From: Hanleya hanleyi
Lineage: Eukaryota > Mollusca > Polyplacophora > Lepidopleurida > Hanleyidae
DNA length: 64,000 nt
Assembly: GCA_036873755.1 (NCBI GenBank)
Contig: JAVTVY010020558.1
Location: 1 to 64,000, forward strand
Reading direction: 5' to 3'
A model generated the notes under the pieces. It saw only the letters and a program-made list of their open reading frames with translations, searched no databases and was not told where the DNA came from. Within the stretch, counting starts at the first letter, position 1, and each line of letters starts with the position of its first letter. Below, in pieces: positions 45,552-56,656 of the stretch. The position numbers and the translations under genes are program-made.

Positions 45552-45651
45552 TGGGAGGCCCGTTGGCCGAGTGGTTTAGACCGCCGACATACAGTGCTGT
45601 CGATTGTGTGCCTTACTCTCGGGGTCGCTGGTTCGAATCTCGCACTCGACC
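45552..45651 (+). repeat. tRNA-like repeat (plus)
   Basis: GTTGGCCGAGTGGTTTAGAC and GGTTCGAATC with a long middle. Ends in CTCGACCAATTTTCAGC, the exact reverse complement of the sequence bordering the other copy (45,291-45,307). Confidence 0.5.
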
Positions 45652-45659
45652 AATTTTCA

Positions 45660-48265
45660 GCGCCAGAATATGTTGCTATACTAAAATAGTGTAATCCGAA
45701 AATAACTTTATACGATCGCTTTCTAAATGACAAAAAATTTATCTTCCTACAATTTTTCGTTGAGAACTTAGAAAAACCATATTTAACACTTTTATATATT
45801 TTTGTTTAATGCTTACCTTTAACACGAGCAATAGTGGTTGACATGCACAGGATGTAAAGAACGGTTCTTCCGGGGAATGAAGTCATCATCGCTTTTGACC
45901 GATTTTGGTTGTAAGAATTCCTTGTTCTAATTTGGCGATGTCACAATGTGGTATATAGGTCTAGCATGGAAAATCAAACGCTTCATTCGCATATTTTTCG
46001 GTGATTAAAAACTGAAACATTTCTATGTTCCCAGGGGCTGGTTATAGAGATTACACTGGATGACGTCCGAAGGTATCTCCCAACAGCCGTTCTGATTAAC
46101 ACAGATATTACCGTGTTCGCATCTTGGAGACACTTTCAAAGTACCAACATGAATTTACGAGAACGACACTCATCAACGAACTCTTATCTTCTAATGCCAC
46201 TCATATTCACATTGCTATCAGATCATATCATGCGAAGCAAAAAAAAGAAAGAATCCTTTGTTTGCTCGTTGGCATAATTTTATCTTTGGCAAACATAGAA
46301 AATCGTCTCTTGAAGGAATATTTGATTAAATTGATAAGATTATCTCCCAGGCAGATGAAAAGCGACTATTCATATCGACTGTTATCGGAGAATACCTGAG
46401 GTTGTCAAGATAATATTCAATGATAATTATACGGTCGTGTCGTTCACTGTTGTTTCTGGTCTCAAGCTAATACATTCTTTATGATGACTGATAATTCTCC
46501 TTCTACCGTCCATTGTCATTCGCGGCGACATCTTTAGAATGCAGAACGCGCTCGTTCTCGATTATCCTACAAATGTCAAATTATCAACTGATCAAGTCTG
46601 ACGCCCATTAAACTTCCGTGATCCCTTACAAACATTAAATCAAACACGGGATAAAAGCCAACGTCAGACCCGATAGTCAGTAGGTAGCGGTTGTCCATGA
46701 AAAAATTCCACGTCCATATACCGTACTCGAACAAGACGGTATTCACTCGACACTACGATCACATGGATGAAACATCACCAGCTTAAATGGCTCTCTCCAC
46801 TACGGCATTTATGGATAAATCGATGAGTCTGCTAGCAGGCGTCGGATGCCATTTTTTAAATCTTGTTTTTCGTTTCTTTTTTATCACTCTATCGGACCCA
46901 GAGCTATTCTGTCTGTTCATTTTACGTTGATTTCTCGGGATTCATACCAATTAACCCATTAGTTTCAGTATAATTATTAATCAATGAAAGTCCGTACACT
47001 GGGTTGCCCATGTTAATCTAGCGGTGGCGGAAGTGAACTTGTGTAACATGGTGGTGTTGTTAGTCTCCCAAGCAATGCATGCATATTCCATCCTCCGTAA
47101 TGCAGTTCTGTATACTCCGTAAAAAGCCCTGTCCCTAGACGAGAGCTTTACAGTTATATTACAAGAACCGTCCGTTTAAAATATCAGCCAATGAACGGAC
47201 GGCGGAGTTTTGGGGTAATACGCCACCCTCGTGTGATCTCGGTATATTTACACGAAGGCCCAGTTTATGGCCATGAGTTCACGAATGCGCTCTGGAATAT
47301 TTCCGACTGAAGTGACTGATATTCGTTGTGGTGTAAAGCTATCCGCCATGGCTCGGATTTGATAGAAGAACTGACTTAGGATGATGTGCATATTCGAGCA
47401 GATACCAGTTTCAATAGTTGATGCTTTGCGTCTATCGTAGAACATATTATTCTATATGGGGACTTAATTTTGATGAGGTATTTTAGTCAGTAGACATAAA
47501 ACAAAACAAAGTCAGTATCTCAGATATTCCAGCATTTTGTTTTTTTAATTTTCAACAATGTTTGATAAATATAAAGAATAATGTAAATGTTAATTCAAGA
47601 CGCAGTTGTCAATATAAATAGGCAACTTATGTTTCAACAGGCCAACTTGTTTTCCCATACCGTGAGTTCTGAATTGCACGGGTTTTTTTATTTTTCCATA
47701 TAATTCTGTGCAAAACCTAGGCAGGATAAAATACCGGGATCAATGGTTCTACACACGTATATGAGATGACCGCGTGCGATTCAGGCTGACCAATCACAAC
47801 GCTCGACACCTGGTGCAGGCATGATGCGCTCCACCAAAGTTTCTGTCAAAGTGTGGTTGATATCTTTACTCGTTGGTTCTCTATTCCTCAGGAGGGTGAA
47901 TTTTCTTTCTTGATGATAATAAACCAATTTACGGACCAGTCAAAATTAACCACGGACAAGCTCAAAATGGTTTACTGCGGTAGTCTGATGAACTAGTTTA
48001 TATTCTTCCGAAATTCGAAGTTCAGACGAATCCGGATGCTGGATTCAAAATACTGCCTTGTATTCTCTCTCTCCTTTTCACACACTGGCAATAATAGGGC
48101 TACGACTTGGCATCCCCAGCAGCAGCGTAGATAGACATGTCGAAACTTGGACATCCACAGCTTTGCAAATTGTACGGTGGTACCCAGAAGGCTGATACGA
48201 CATCCGACGGCATCGGTGGTGTTTGTTCTGTCATAGCACAGAATAGACTGAAGTGCATCGATCGA
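45660..48265. other. Mostly anonymous DNA
   Basis: Two stretches look mildly coding. Plus-strand 46,124-46,399 is AT-rich and unlike any family I know. Minus-strand 47,248-47,445 (containing IRAMADSFTPQRISVTSVGN, ending INWAFV) could be a terminal exon. Neither is supported by splice sites or homology that I can see. Confidence 0.35.
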
Positions 48266-48460
48266 GGTCCGTGTAACCTTGCACAGTTCAATTGTCGTTT
48301 TTCGTTTTTAGGGCAATTTTCAATATTTGATTTTCGTTTCCCGCGAAGTACACAATTGTAAAACGAAAAAAGAAAATTGAAAACTGACGTTCAAATTTCG
48401 ATTTTTGAATTTGAGAAACCAAAAAAAACGAAGATTGCACTGTGCAAGGTTACATGGACC
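48266..48460. mobile_element. 195-bp MITE
   Basis: 22-bp inverted ends: GGTCCGTGTAACCTTGCACA on the left, TGTGCAAGGTTACATGGACC on the right. The interior is T-rich then A-rich (imperfect hairpin). Confidence 0.75.
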
Positions 48461-48959
48461 CATCGACTCTTCACATGAAAAGTACTAGCTGCCAGACACT
48501 GGAGTGAAGATAGATGACTTCCATTCATGCAGGCTGGTGACCATGTTGGTCAATTATAGGAACATGACAACATAAGCATTAGCGTTGTATCCCTGAGCCA
48601 GCCAACTCTGTAAACTGCAAAACTGAATGTATGTGCCCAGTGAATGAACTGGCCTACACTGAGGTGCAAGTGTAAATGCATTGTTCACGACCGAGAAAAT
48701 GCAATAACTAATGCGTCCATTCAGTTCTAACTGTCATGCCGCCAGGTCCACGTACAGTATACTGCTTCACGATGTCTATTGACCACTCTTGTGTTTGGTT
48801 TTCGCAGTTCTTTGCATTGCCGTATAGGATCATGTGCTTGAATGTATCGCAATATCGCAACATCATAATTCATGGACAGGCCTCCCAACTTATGAAGATG
48901 TCTCTCTGATTTCTTCGCTCATCGAACTGAATGTAAGAACTGTATACTGTATGTATTCA
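48461..48959. other. No feature recognised
   Basis: No ORF, repeat or RNA gene that I can support. Confidence 0.4.
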
Positions 48960-49389
48960 GCATATTGACTCAACTTGACCTTTGACCTCAAAAATTTGCA
49001 TATTGGGGAACAAAAACTCGCTCCGAACACAGAAGAGTTCCAATCTTTGCAGGTCACGTGGTTGCCATGGTGACGTCACTTCCGGTCACGTGGCCTTTGG
49101 GGCATGTATTCCTCTGCGGTGATGCGGTCTAGCGGTGATGCGGTCGCGGGAAAAAGCCTGCGCGGACAGAAAGTAGTCCCAAGTATATAATGCTGATATT
49201 GACTCAACTTGACCTTTGACCTCTGAGTGCAGTCTATTCCATCATGCAATATTTCCGTAATGACGTCATGTGTGACGTCACTTCCGGTGTGACTCGTTCG
49301 GGCGTGACCTTGGAGCAGGACCTCTTCAACATCCGGAGTTTCCCACTGGGTTTTTCCCGGCCCGACCGCACGCATGCGCGGGTTATCCG

Positions 49390-49600
49390 GCCGCACGCAA
49401 GAACATCTGGTATGGCGCCTGTGTGAGTGAGTGAGCTCACGTGCCGGAAACCTGGCTCCGCGAAGGAAAAATTTGGCACCGTGCTTTGTGCCAAACCGTG
49501 AACACCTGGTATTGTGCCTACGTGTCTGTGTGAATGAGCTCATGTGCCGAACTCCTGGCTCCGCGAAGGAAAAATTCTTCGCTGACGTCACGGATCGAAT
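49390..49600 (+). repeat. Tandem duplication of about 105 bp
   Basis: GAACATCTGGTATGGCGCCT ... CTGGCTCCGCGAAGGAAAAA occurs twice with divergence. Confidence 0.65.
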
Positions 49601-49639
49601 GAACATCAAATCGAGGTGCAGCCTCAAACGACCTTGGCA

Positions 49640-51340
49640 GATCAGGTCAGATTTCCTGTCAATTTTCTCCTTCCGTTAGGCTAAATACGCCCTTTCTCTC
49701 CCCAATTTTACCGTCAAACGAAAGCTTGTGAAAATGTAGGAGTCCAGAAATATTCCCTTTCCACAAACAAACACGTTATTATGCTTTATTTCGCGAAATA
49801 TAATTTACGGTGGAGAAGGTCACCAAGGTCGTTCAAACCAAGATGTCAGCCACCATGTTCGAGAATGCTTTGTCATCTTCCTGAACAGTGAGAGCTAATT
49901 TATTCAAAGTTATATATTTTTACACCCTTGTGACTGCTTTTCTTTTTCAACCTTAAGTCAAATTTATTACCAAACTTATTACTGATCGCTCTTGTGTCAC
50001 TGGTCAACAACTCAGCACTCGAAAACTGGTGTTTTCAGTATGTGGTTGTCATTGTTATTTTATCGTTGCATTTTGGTTTATTTCTTATTTCTCTGCTTCT
50101 CCCCTCACTTCACATTAATGCTAAAATGTTCTCCGACATTTCCTATGACAGACATCAATCTCGATCCGTAATCAAAACACGAAAAACACGGAAAACCCAA
50201 CCCATATAACAACATGTGCGTTACTTTTGCAGTGTTCTTGTTACTTCCTGGTTTGTATTTTCAGCCATTTCTTGTTCCCAAGACTGTTTTATTACTCCAA
50301 ATGTATGCGAGCATGTTCTATGACATGTCTTCTAACACAGATCAGTCTCGGCCGATCGAACTATAGCCTATTAATCGTCAAATCAATAACCAAACAAAGG
50401 GGAGCATGGTCCATATACATGTATAATGTTTTGTAAAATGCAGGTTTTAGTTTTGGTTCAAATTCATATTGTTCTGCATGTTTGGGCCTGGAAAAGTATC
50501 CACACACTTCCACTGACATACAATGTAGATGGCAAACTTATCTCTTAGTCTGTAAAGCCCAAATTTTCTGAAAATTCAATGCAAACAACATGTACTATAT
50601 TTCTGTGTTTTTATGCAAAATTCATATTTACTGTTGGGTCAGATTCATATTTTCATGCTTAATTGGGAGTGGAAATGCATTGAAAAACGTTCGCCAACAT
50701 GTGCCGTAGGCCACTCCCACCTTGTCTGCAGAATCAGAACTCTGTGAATAATCAACGCGCAGCACAACGTACCGTCAAATTCATATGTGTATTATGTAAA
50801 ATGCAGGTCCATGTTTCCTTGCCTGTTTTGGACTGCAAAACCATCGATAAACTTCTGCAAACATGTCGCTCTGTCCATGAACCTTTCACGTAGTTTGAGA
50901 AATCCAAATTTTTCAAATAATCGACACATTGCACATGTGCTATTCCAAGGTTGTTTGTGGTTGCTTCTAGGAGATACTAGGTTTGAGTCCTAGGGGATTT
51001 AAAAAACAACCCTTTCACATTTACGGAATAGCACGCGTCATTATTTTAATTCCGCGGTGCCTTTTCAACGCTTCTTTGGTCATAATCATATCGCACCATT
51101 AGATACCATATAGAACCAGTACCATGTTTTTCATCACTAAAATGACAGTTTTCCTTCGGAATACCAGTTGACTTCTAATCAGCACCGAATATGCTGAATA
51201 TGCGGAGAGAGTGCGGGTTATAATTTCCTGAATAATAAAGCTAACTATGGCTCCTAATTCTGTAGAATTAACATTTATGTCAAAATTGCCTATATCTATA
51301 CACATGTATTCAATTCATCATGATTCAATAATTCATAATT
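49640..51340. other. No gene recognised
   Basis: AT-rich DNA with weak internal similarity (ATGTTCTATGACATGTC at 50,310 versus GTTCTCCGACATTTCC at 50,128; GTAAAATGCAGGT at 50,434 and 50,795). ORFs are short and unconvincing. Confidence 0.4.
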
Positions 51341-52085
51341 CTTTAATTCGCCATTCTATAAGCCAACATTATCGTTCAATTCACCATTAATTAATTCACT
51401 GTTCTTTGAATCAGCATTATTATTCAGTTCACCATTATATATCTCACCATTATTCTATATTTCACCATTCTATAATTCACCATTACTCTACTTTGTGCAT
51501 GTCCATGTACATATACTATGCGCATGTCCATGTATTCTTTGCATATCCCTGTACATGTACTAGGGAGGGAGGGAATTTGGCTTAATGTCACACTCAAGTT
51601 TGTTTCACTCATATGGTGACAGTCAGTTTGGTTGGTGGAGGAAGCCGGAGTACCCGGAGAGAACCACCGCCATTCGGCAAGTAACTGACAAACTTTCACA
51701 CATGGACCAGCTGGGCCTATACATGTACTATGGGCCTGAACATGTAATCTGCCCATGTACATATACTCTGCCAATGTACATGTTCCTTGTCCATGTACAT
51801 GTACTCTGTGCATGTCCATGTACATGTGCTCTGTGCATGTCCATATATTCTGTGCATATCCATGTACTATGTGTATGTACTATGGGCCTGTACATGTAAT
51901 CTGTCAATGTACATGTTCCTTGTCCATATAAAGTACAGGTAAACTATCCATATACATGTTCCTTGTCCATGTAAATGTACCCTGTCGATGTACATGTAAT
52001 TTGAGCAAGTCCTTGTCCATGTATTCTGTGCATATCTACCTATACATGTACTATGTGCCTGTACATGTAATCTGTCCATGTACGC
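51330..52085. repeat. TTCACCATT and ATGTACATG-type low-complexity arrays
   Basis: 51,330-51,485: irregular AATTCACCATTATT units. 51,490-51,540 and 51,715-52,085: CATGTCCATGTACATGTACT-type units. The two ATGTACATG blocks are separated by the repeat at 51,545. Confidence 0.75.
51545..51700 (+). repeat. Dispersed mollusc-type repeat, copy 1
   Basis: GGCTTAATGTCACACTCAAG, GGTGACAGTCAGTTTGGTTG and GGAGTACCCGGAGAGAACCA are shared with 63,150-63,285. The GGAGTACCCGGAGA core is familiar from many molluscan sequences. Confidence 0.75.
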
Positions 52086-52109
52086 AGAGTGAGTGAGCGA
52101 GTGAGTGAG

Positions 52110-52245
52110 TGAGTGATCATATCAGGTCGTTTAGGAGTAGTAGTTAAAGTGAACATTTTGGGGGTGTGAAGGAAGGTGGTTGGGGTAGAATTGGACCATC
52201 CTTGGTCCGAATGCATCGTGTGAAGTGGCATCTTGTAGCAACGCC
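52110..52245 (-). repeat. Module B, inverted (element 3)
   Basis: GGAGTAGTAGTTAAAGTGAA, GGTTGGGGTAGAATTGGACC and CTTGGTCCGAATGCATCG, reverse-complement relatives of the B modules elsewhere. It lies 3' of the minus-strand zinc-finger gene, the same relative position as in elements 1 and 2. Confidence 0.75.
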
Positions 52246-52454
52246 CGCCAACGCCAAGCTCAATGCTTCAACGCCCTGGTGAATTAGCCCAAAAGCTCTG
52301 ATTTTCATGGAATTGTCACTAATTCATTGGAAATGCAGTCACGCCCGTCGTTACGCCTTAACGCCCTAGCATAACGCCTTGACGCCATGATATAGACAGA
52401 TGAGAGAACAACAACAACAACAAGAATGACAGATGAGAGAACAACAACAAGTTT

Positions 52455-52520
52455 TCATATAGTTTATTCTCCCCAATGTTACATCATACCCACGCTGGGG
52501 AAGCCGCGTTGGGTATGTTT
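52455..52520 (-). terminator. Shared 3' module (element 3)
   Basis: On the minus strand, AATAAA (52,463-52,468) and the block GCTTCCCCAGCGTGGGTATG. It follows the zinc-finger pseudogene that stops at 52,646. Confidence 0.65.
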
Positions 52521-52645
52521 ACAATTCAAGAAGACTCTTGTCCGATCAGAGGCCGCCATTTGGCGCTGCATCTGTCATATTCTCGGCTGCTGTTGTCCAA
52601 TCAGAAGCCGTCCTTTGAGAAAGTTCCATCTTTGCTCGGTGTGAC

Positions 52646-54326
52646 CTAAGCGTCGTCGGGCAGTTCAGGATATTGTTCGGGCAGCATGTCTTGAAAGAGT
52701 TGTTTGCGCATTCTGATCGCATTTTCCAGGACCTCGGTGGGTGGTAGCCCATATCCTCTTCCGAGTGACGCTTGGTCTTCATGATGGAGCTGTGCGTGGG
52801 GTCGCCTTTCATTTCAAGCAGCAGCAGGCTATACAGTTCATAGATCGCTATGGCTGTTTCCCTGATGCAGGGGCGAATTTGGGTGTACGCCTGTTGTAAG
52901 TTATCCTGTCCGGTGTCCTCGATCGCTGCAGCGTGTGTATTGATAGCTTCATGCACAATACGATCACAGGAGATAGGTTCTGCCTCACTTTCCTGGGATG
53001 TAGGCTGACTATCTGAGGTCGAACTCGCCGTATTAGTAGATAGACTTATACGGAGATAAACATCATGGGATGTTTCTTTGTTTACAGAGTTGCTTGAATT
53101 TCTCATTAAAAATATCTATGTGAAATTTGGCAACACAATATATCAACAGTATATAGGTATTCCAATGGGTACTAATTGTGCATCCCTATTGGCTGACCTA
53201 TATCTGTTCTCTTATGAATATGACTATATGCAGGCGCTTTCAAAAACCGATCCATTCAAAGCCCGTTCCTTCTCATTCACCATATAGACGATCTTCTCGC
53301 TGCGGATAATCGCTATATAAATGACGCAGTGAAGGATATATATCCACCTTCTCTGGATTTGAAGGAAACTACAGATAGCCCTACAGGCACATCATATTTA
53401 GACCTACATCTCTAAAAATGAAGCGGGCTTTCTCTCTCGTCGACTGTATGACAAAAGAGATGATTATAATTTCGACATCGTAAACTATCCCTTTCTGGAC
53501 AGTAATATTCCAGTGGAACTTGCATATCGCGTATACATATCACGCCTAGTAGCATTTGCTAGATCCTGTGTTAAATGTGACGATTTTAATCAACGTCACA
53601 AAACATTGTTGCAGAAACTTATAAAACAGGGCTACACCACCAAGCGCCTCCACTCAAAGTTTCTCAAATTTGGCGATACATATCGCATGCTGACAGCAAA
53701 ATACGAGCGTAGCGTGCAAGATCTATGGCATTACGTTTCGTAACTTGTCTCTAATTTCGCTTAATCCGGGGCTAGGGGCCGTATGAACCCATGTACTTCA
53801 AGATCCTCATGGTGCGCACATGAACAGTCACAATCAAAGCGTGACTGAGATACATCATTCTTTAGTTGACGAATTTACAACGAATATTATGGATTAAGAA
53901 TACTGATCAGCGATACGGATTTGATATTTTTGGAACATCATGATGTCTTGCCGGCATCATTGAAAACTGTTGACCGCTTCTCTCTTGCAGGAAACAAGCC
54001 TATGTTTATGTATACTATGCTTGTCTTTTTGAATTTGGTGATAATACTGTTATATGGAATATGGAATAGGTCTTTGGATTATGGACGCGGATATTCTCTA
54101 ATGGACGACGGCTGAATTATGAATGACGGACCAGACGCTTGTAATCTCAGCAATCTCTGTTTCGTTATCAGTCAGCAATCTCTGTTTCGGTATCAGTCGA
54201 TGGACTCTCATCAGTCTCTGTATCGGTTTCTTGTGACTCGGAGTCTGGATGGAAAGTCTTCTAGTGTCGCATCATATCGTAATGTCTGGTGAACGTGCGT
54301 TCGCACTCAGAGCCAGTATAAGCCAT
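52646..54326 (-). pseudogene. C2H2 / acidic-linker protein, second copy, split by retroelement
   Basis: Minus-strand relative of the intact gene at 3,716-4,288. Start ATG 54,324-54,326, TATA box at 54,373-54,379. The finger has lost its first Cys (GSEC replaces CSEC), and a TAG stop replaces the residue after RHYDMMRH. The acidic region runs to 54,148, where a Penelope fragment intervenes (53,065-54,147). The C-terminal part resumes at about 53,060 (AAAIEDTGQDNLQQAYTQ, KGDPTHSSIMKTKRH) and is frameshifted near 52,750. Stop at 52,646. Confidence 0.75.
53065..54147 (+). mobile_element. Penelope-like element 3, 5'-truncated fragment
   Basis: Begins inside the reverse transcriptase (TELLEFLIKNIYVKFGNT), keeps GIPMGTNCAS and, after a short deletion, the YIDD-adjacent block, C-terminal ORF 53,513-53,743, and the 3' region with MIFLEHHDVLPASLKTV (53,921-54,115). 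It ends at CAGACGCTTGTAAT. The A-run that is shortened in copy 1 is intact here. Confidence 0.8.
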
Positions 54327-54372
54327 GTTGACGGTTGAACGTCGACTGTGCGTGTTTTGGGAATACACTTGC

Positions 54373-54379
54373 TTTTATA
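54373..54379 (-). promoter_or_regulatory. TATA box of C2H2 pseudogene
   Basis: TATAAAA on the minus strand, 47 bp before the ATG. Conserved with 3,662-3,668. Confidence 0.55.
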
Positions 54380-54537
54380 GACAGTAACGCCCGTCACCGC
54401 TTAGCTTAACGCTTCAACGCCTTGGTGTACTAGCTTAGAAGCTCTGAATTGCCACCAATACATCGAAATGCAGTGACGCCCGTCGTTACGCCTTAACGCC
54501 CGTCTCAACGCCTTAACACCCAATCTTAACGCCTTAA

Positions 54538-55123
54538 CCCTATCTGGCCTAGGCTTTTTGGGACCTGTCCAGCCCTGGGGGGGGGGCCGAAATGGCCCCC
54601 CCTAATTATTTTTCTTACCCCTTGAGCTAGGGGGCTGGAACTTACTACACTATACCCTTGGGTCAAGCTCTACCAGAAAATGTAAAAAAATCCAAGATGG
54701 CCGCTTTGATGACGTCACAGTGACGTCATTTTCAAAAACGGCATTTTTTGGTCGATTTTTCGGTCGGATTTTTGGAATGTTTTATTTTTGCAATTTCTCC
54801 ACAAAAACTGCATGAAAAATTAGCAAATATTAATGTGATATCAAATAAAATTGTTTTTGCCCACTTTTCATCGCGGAAAAGCAGAAATTTTGAAGAAATA
54901 TGACAAAAACACCACTTCTCTGGTACACCACGTGGCCGCCATCTTGAATTTTCCCATGATCCTCTGCTCGGGGGGTTATGCAAATAGCTCCCAAATCAAA
55001 ATGACCCCAATAAGATAAACTATAAAGTCACGGAGTTTCAGCTCTTCATTTTTTGCCGTTCCGGAGATAGTGCAGAAAGTTTGGTAGGGGGGGCCATAAT
55101 GGCCCCCCCCAGGCCAGGTAGGG
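54538..55123 (+). mobile_element. piggyBac-type MITE, best-preserved copy
   Basis: 586 bp flanked by TTAA on both sides (54,534-54,537 and 55,124-55,127). Inverted ends CCCTATCTGGCCTAGGC and AGGCCAGGTAGGG. It sits in a CGCCTTAACGCCCG repeat array, so the TTAA target is part of that repeat. CCC...GGG ends at TTAA are the piggyBac hallmark. No transposase inside. Confidence 0.85.
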
Positions 55124-55228
55124 TTAACGCCCGTCTCAATGCCCGTCTCAATACCTATCTCAACGCGTTATGCATTGTCGATCATCATTGGACGGACATC
55201 ATTATGTTGGAGGATGAAGAAAATAATT

Positions 55229-55537
55229 TCACGTCTCCAACTGGGTCTCCACAAAGGTGTGAAATGCCTCATGCAGGGTCAGCAGATTCTGGGCACAGGT
55301 AGTTGTGTTGGTATCCTTATTGGGTATTATCTGTTTCTTATGCAGCAGAAGACATACCCGTGTCACCCATTGGAGGTCATCTATTAGCGTGATAAGATGA
55401 CAACGCATGCGTTGGTGCTGAACGGTAGATCCACCTTGCGCTGTATCAATAATAGCATCGACATTGGCTTGACGTAACGCTTCGGTTAGAATATCCTCGT
55501 TGTCGAGTTCAAACAAGTTGGCCTCTGTAGTGCACAT
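55229..55537 (-). CDS. Small helical protein of element 3, function unknown
   Basis: 102 residues, ATG 55,537, acidic N-terminus (ELDNEDILTEALRQANV) followed by a mostly helical Leu-rich part (LITLIDDLQWVTRVCLLLHK). TATAAATA lies 32 bp upstream (55,569-55,576), the layout seen for the zinc-finger gene, which supports a real gene. It is the only uninterrupted gene of element 3. No family recognised; a small virion or regulatory protein would fit the neighbourhood, but that is inference. Confidence 0.45.
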   Translation of the reverse strand: MCTTEANLFELDNEDILTEALRQANVDAIIDTAQGGSTVQHQRMRCHLITLIDDLQWVTRVCLLLHKKQIIPNKDTNTTTCAQNLLTLHEAFHTFVETQLET

Positions 55538-55568
55538 GGTGAAATGAGGGGAATGGTGTCGTGTGGTC

Positions 55569-55576
55569 TATTTATA
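55569..55576 (-). promoter_or_regulatory. TATA box overlapping upstream gene's stop
   Basis: TATAAATA on the minus strand. The stop codon TAA of the preceding gene (55,572-55,574) lies within it. Confidence 0.5.
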
Positions 55577-56123
55577 ATGGAACGCTTTTGATCTTAATGA
55601 TGCGTTCGAACAAATGTTTCTTTTGTGCTATTGCCGCTGAGGTGCCTGAGGTTTTCAACATCGACGCTGTTCTTTCGATTTCCATATGGACCGGGTCCTT
55701 GTCAAGCAATTTTATATGAGTCAGAAGGTCGGCATACTGCTGACGTAAAGCCCGTCATAATCTGGGTGCCAATGGTTATGGGCTAAAATTGCGACTTCCT
55801 CTTTCGAATACCCTTTGCGGTGAAACTTGTTTCCTGTGGCATCTAACGTCTCGCCCATCTCGGCGTCCATACTTTCTTTGAACAAATCCTTCCATAGCCT
55901 CGAGTTCACATTATGTTCATTCCCTTGTACGGGTTTGGGTTGGTCCTTCACGGTTGGGTGATATTCCGGGACTGATGTTATGAAGGGGGCCCGCCTTGTG
56001 AGGCGGTTTGCTGCTGCTCTGCCAGATGTGAACACGGTGGATGGTATAGGAGTATATGACGTTGCTGTGATGGCTTGCCGGGTAACATGTGGGCCGTCAG
56101 CTGGCGATTTTCGGGGGGTATGT
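55572..56123 (-). pseudogene. Unidentified gene downstream of ATPase, frameshifted
   Basis: Reading minus: a segment with NVNSRLWKDLFKESMDAE and KGYSKEEVAILAHNHWHP to about 55,757, then, one frame over, LRQQYADLLTHIKLLDKDP and an Ala/Ser/Lys-rich C-terminus ending at 55,572. The upstream part (to 56,123) overlaps the severed C-terminus of the ATPase in another frame, so the true start is uncertain. The first 30 residues of the long ORF to 56,242 come from the inserted 509-bp repeat and are not native. Function unknown. Confidence 0.4.
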
Positions 56124-56656
56124 ACTTCCCTTATATGTGTTGTAATTTTTTTCCTGTATATGGCGAGATTCTGCTGGTGGACGTTTCGTCCCCGAGGCCC
56201 GCCCCCTGTACAGACCTTTTGGTCTTTGATATATGTTGGCACTTGTGGGAAGTTGATGCTGGGTCGACATCGGGCCTTACAGACTAGCCTTTTGTGTTAA
56301 ATGCCGTCATTTACATCTGACGACGATACAGCTCACCAATCTCCAATGTACGAGTTGTCACAGCGAAACAGCTCACCAATTACCAGTATACGAGTTGTCA
56401 GAGCATTTTCATCATAGCTCTCTAGATTTGTATCTAATACCGCTTATGCCGGTGCTACGGGCCGTGTGGTCATATCATCCCAGTTGCCACATGAACAGGT
56501 ACAATAAAAGCGTACCTGAGATACAACACATATCACTAATCGTTAGATTCTTGGTATGTGCTTTAGAATAGGTTAACCAGAGGACTATTCTGTGAAGTCA
56601 TGTGACGCAGTCAGTATGTCGGCACCTCTTCCCACTTCCCTTATATGTGTTGTAAT
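56124..56656 (-). mobile_element. 509-bp repeat unit inserted in ATPase gene
   Basis: Inverted relative of the array at 25,034-26,533, slightly more than one unit: ATTACAACACATATAAGGG is present at both ends. Insertions in two unrelated genes, always as more than one unit, suggest a mobile tandem-repeat element. Confidence 0.8.

Noticed and set aside
45302..45651. Two functional tRNA genes
   Set aside because: A- and B-boxes are good, but the acceptor and T stems have several mismatches and the middle of the second copy is too long, so tRNA-derived repeats are more likely.
46124..46399. 91-codon plus-strand ORF
   Set aside because: AT-rich, no family, splice or promoter evidence; noted only as an open stretch.
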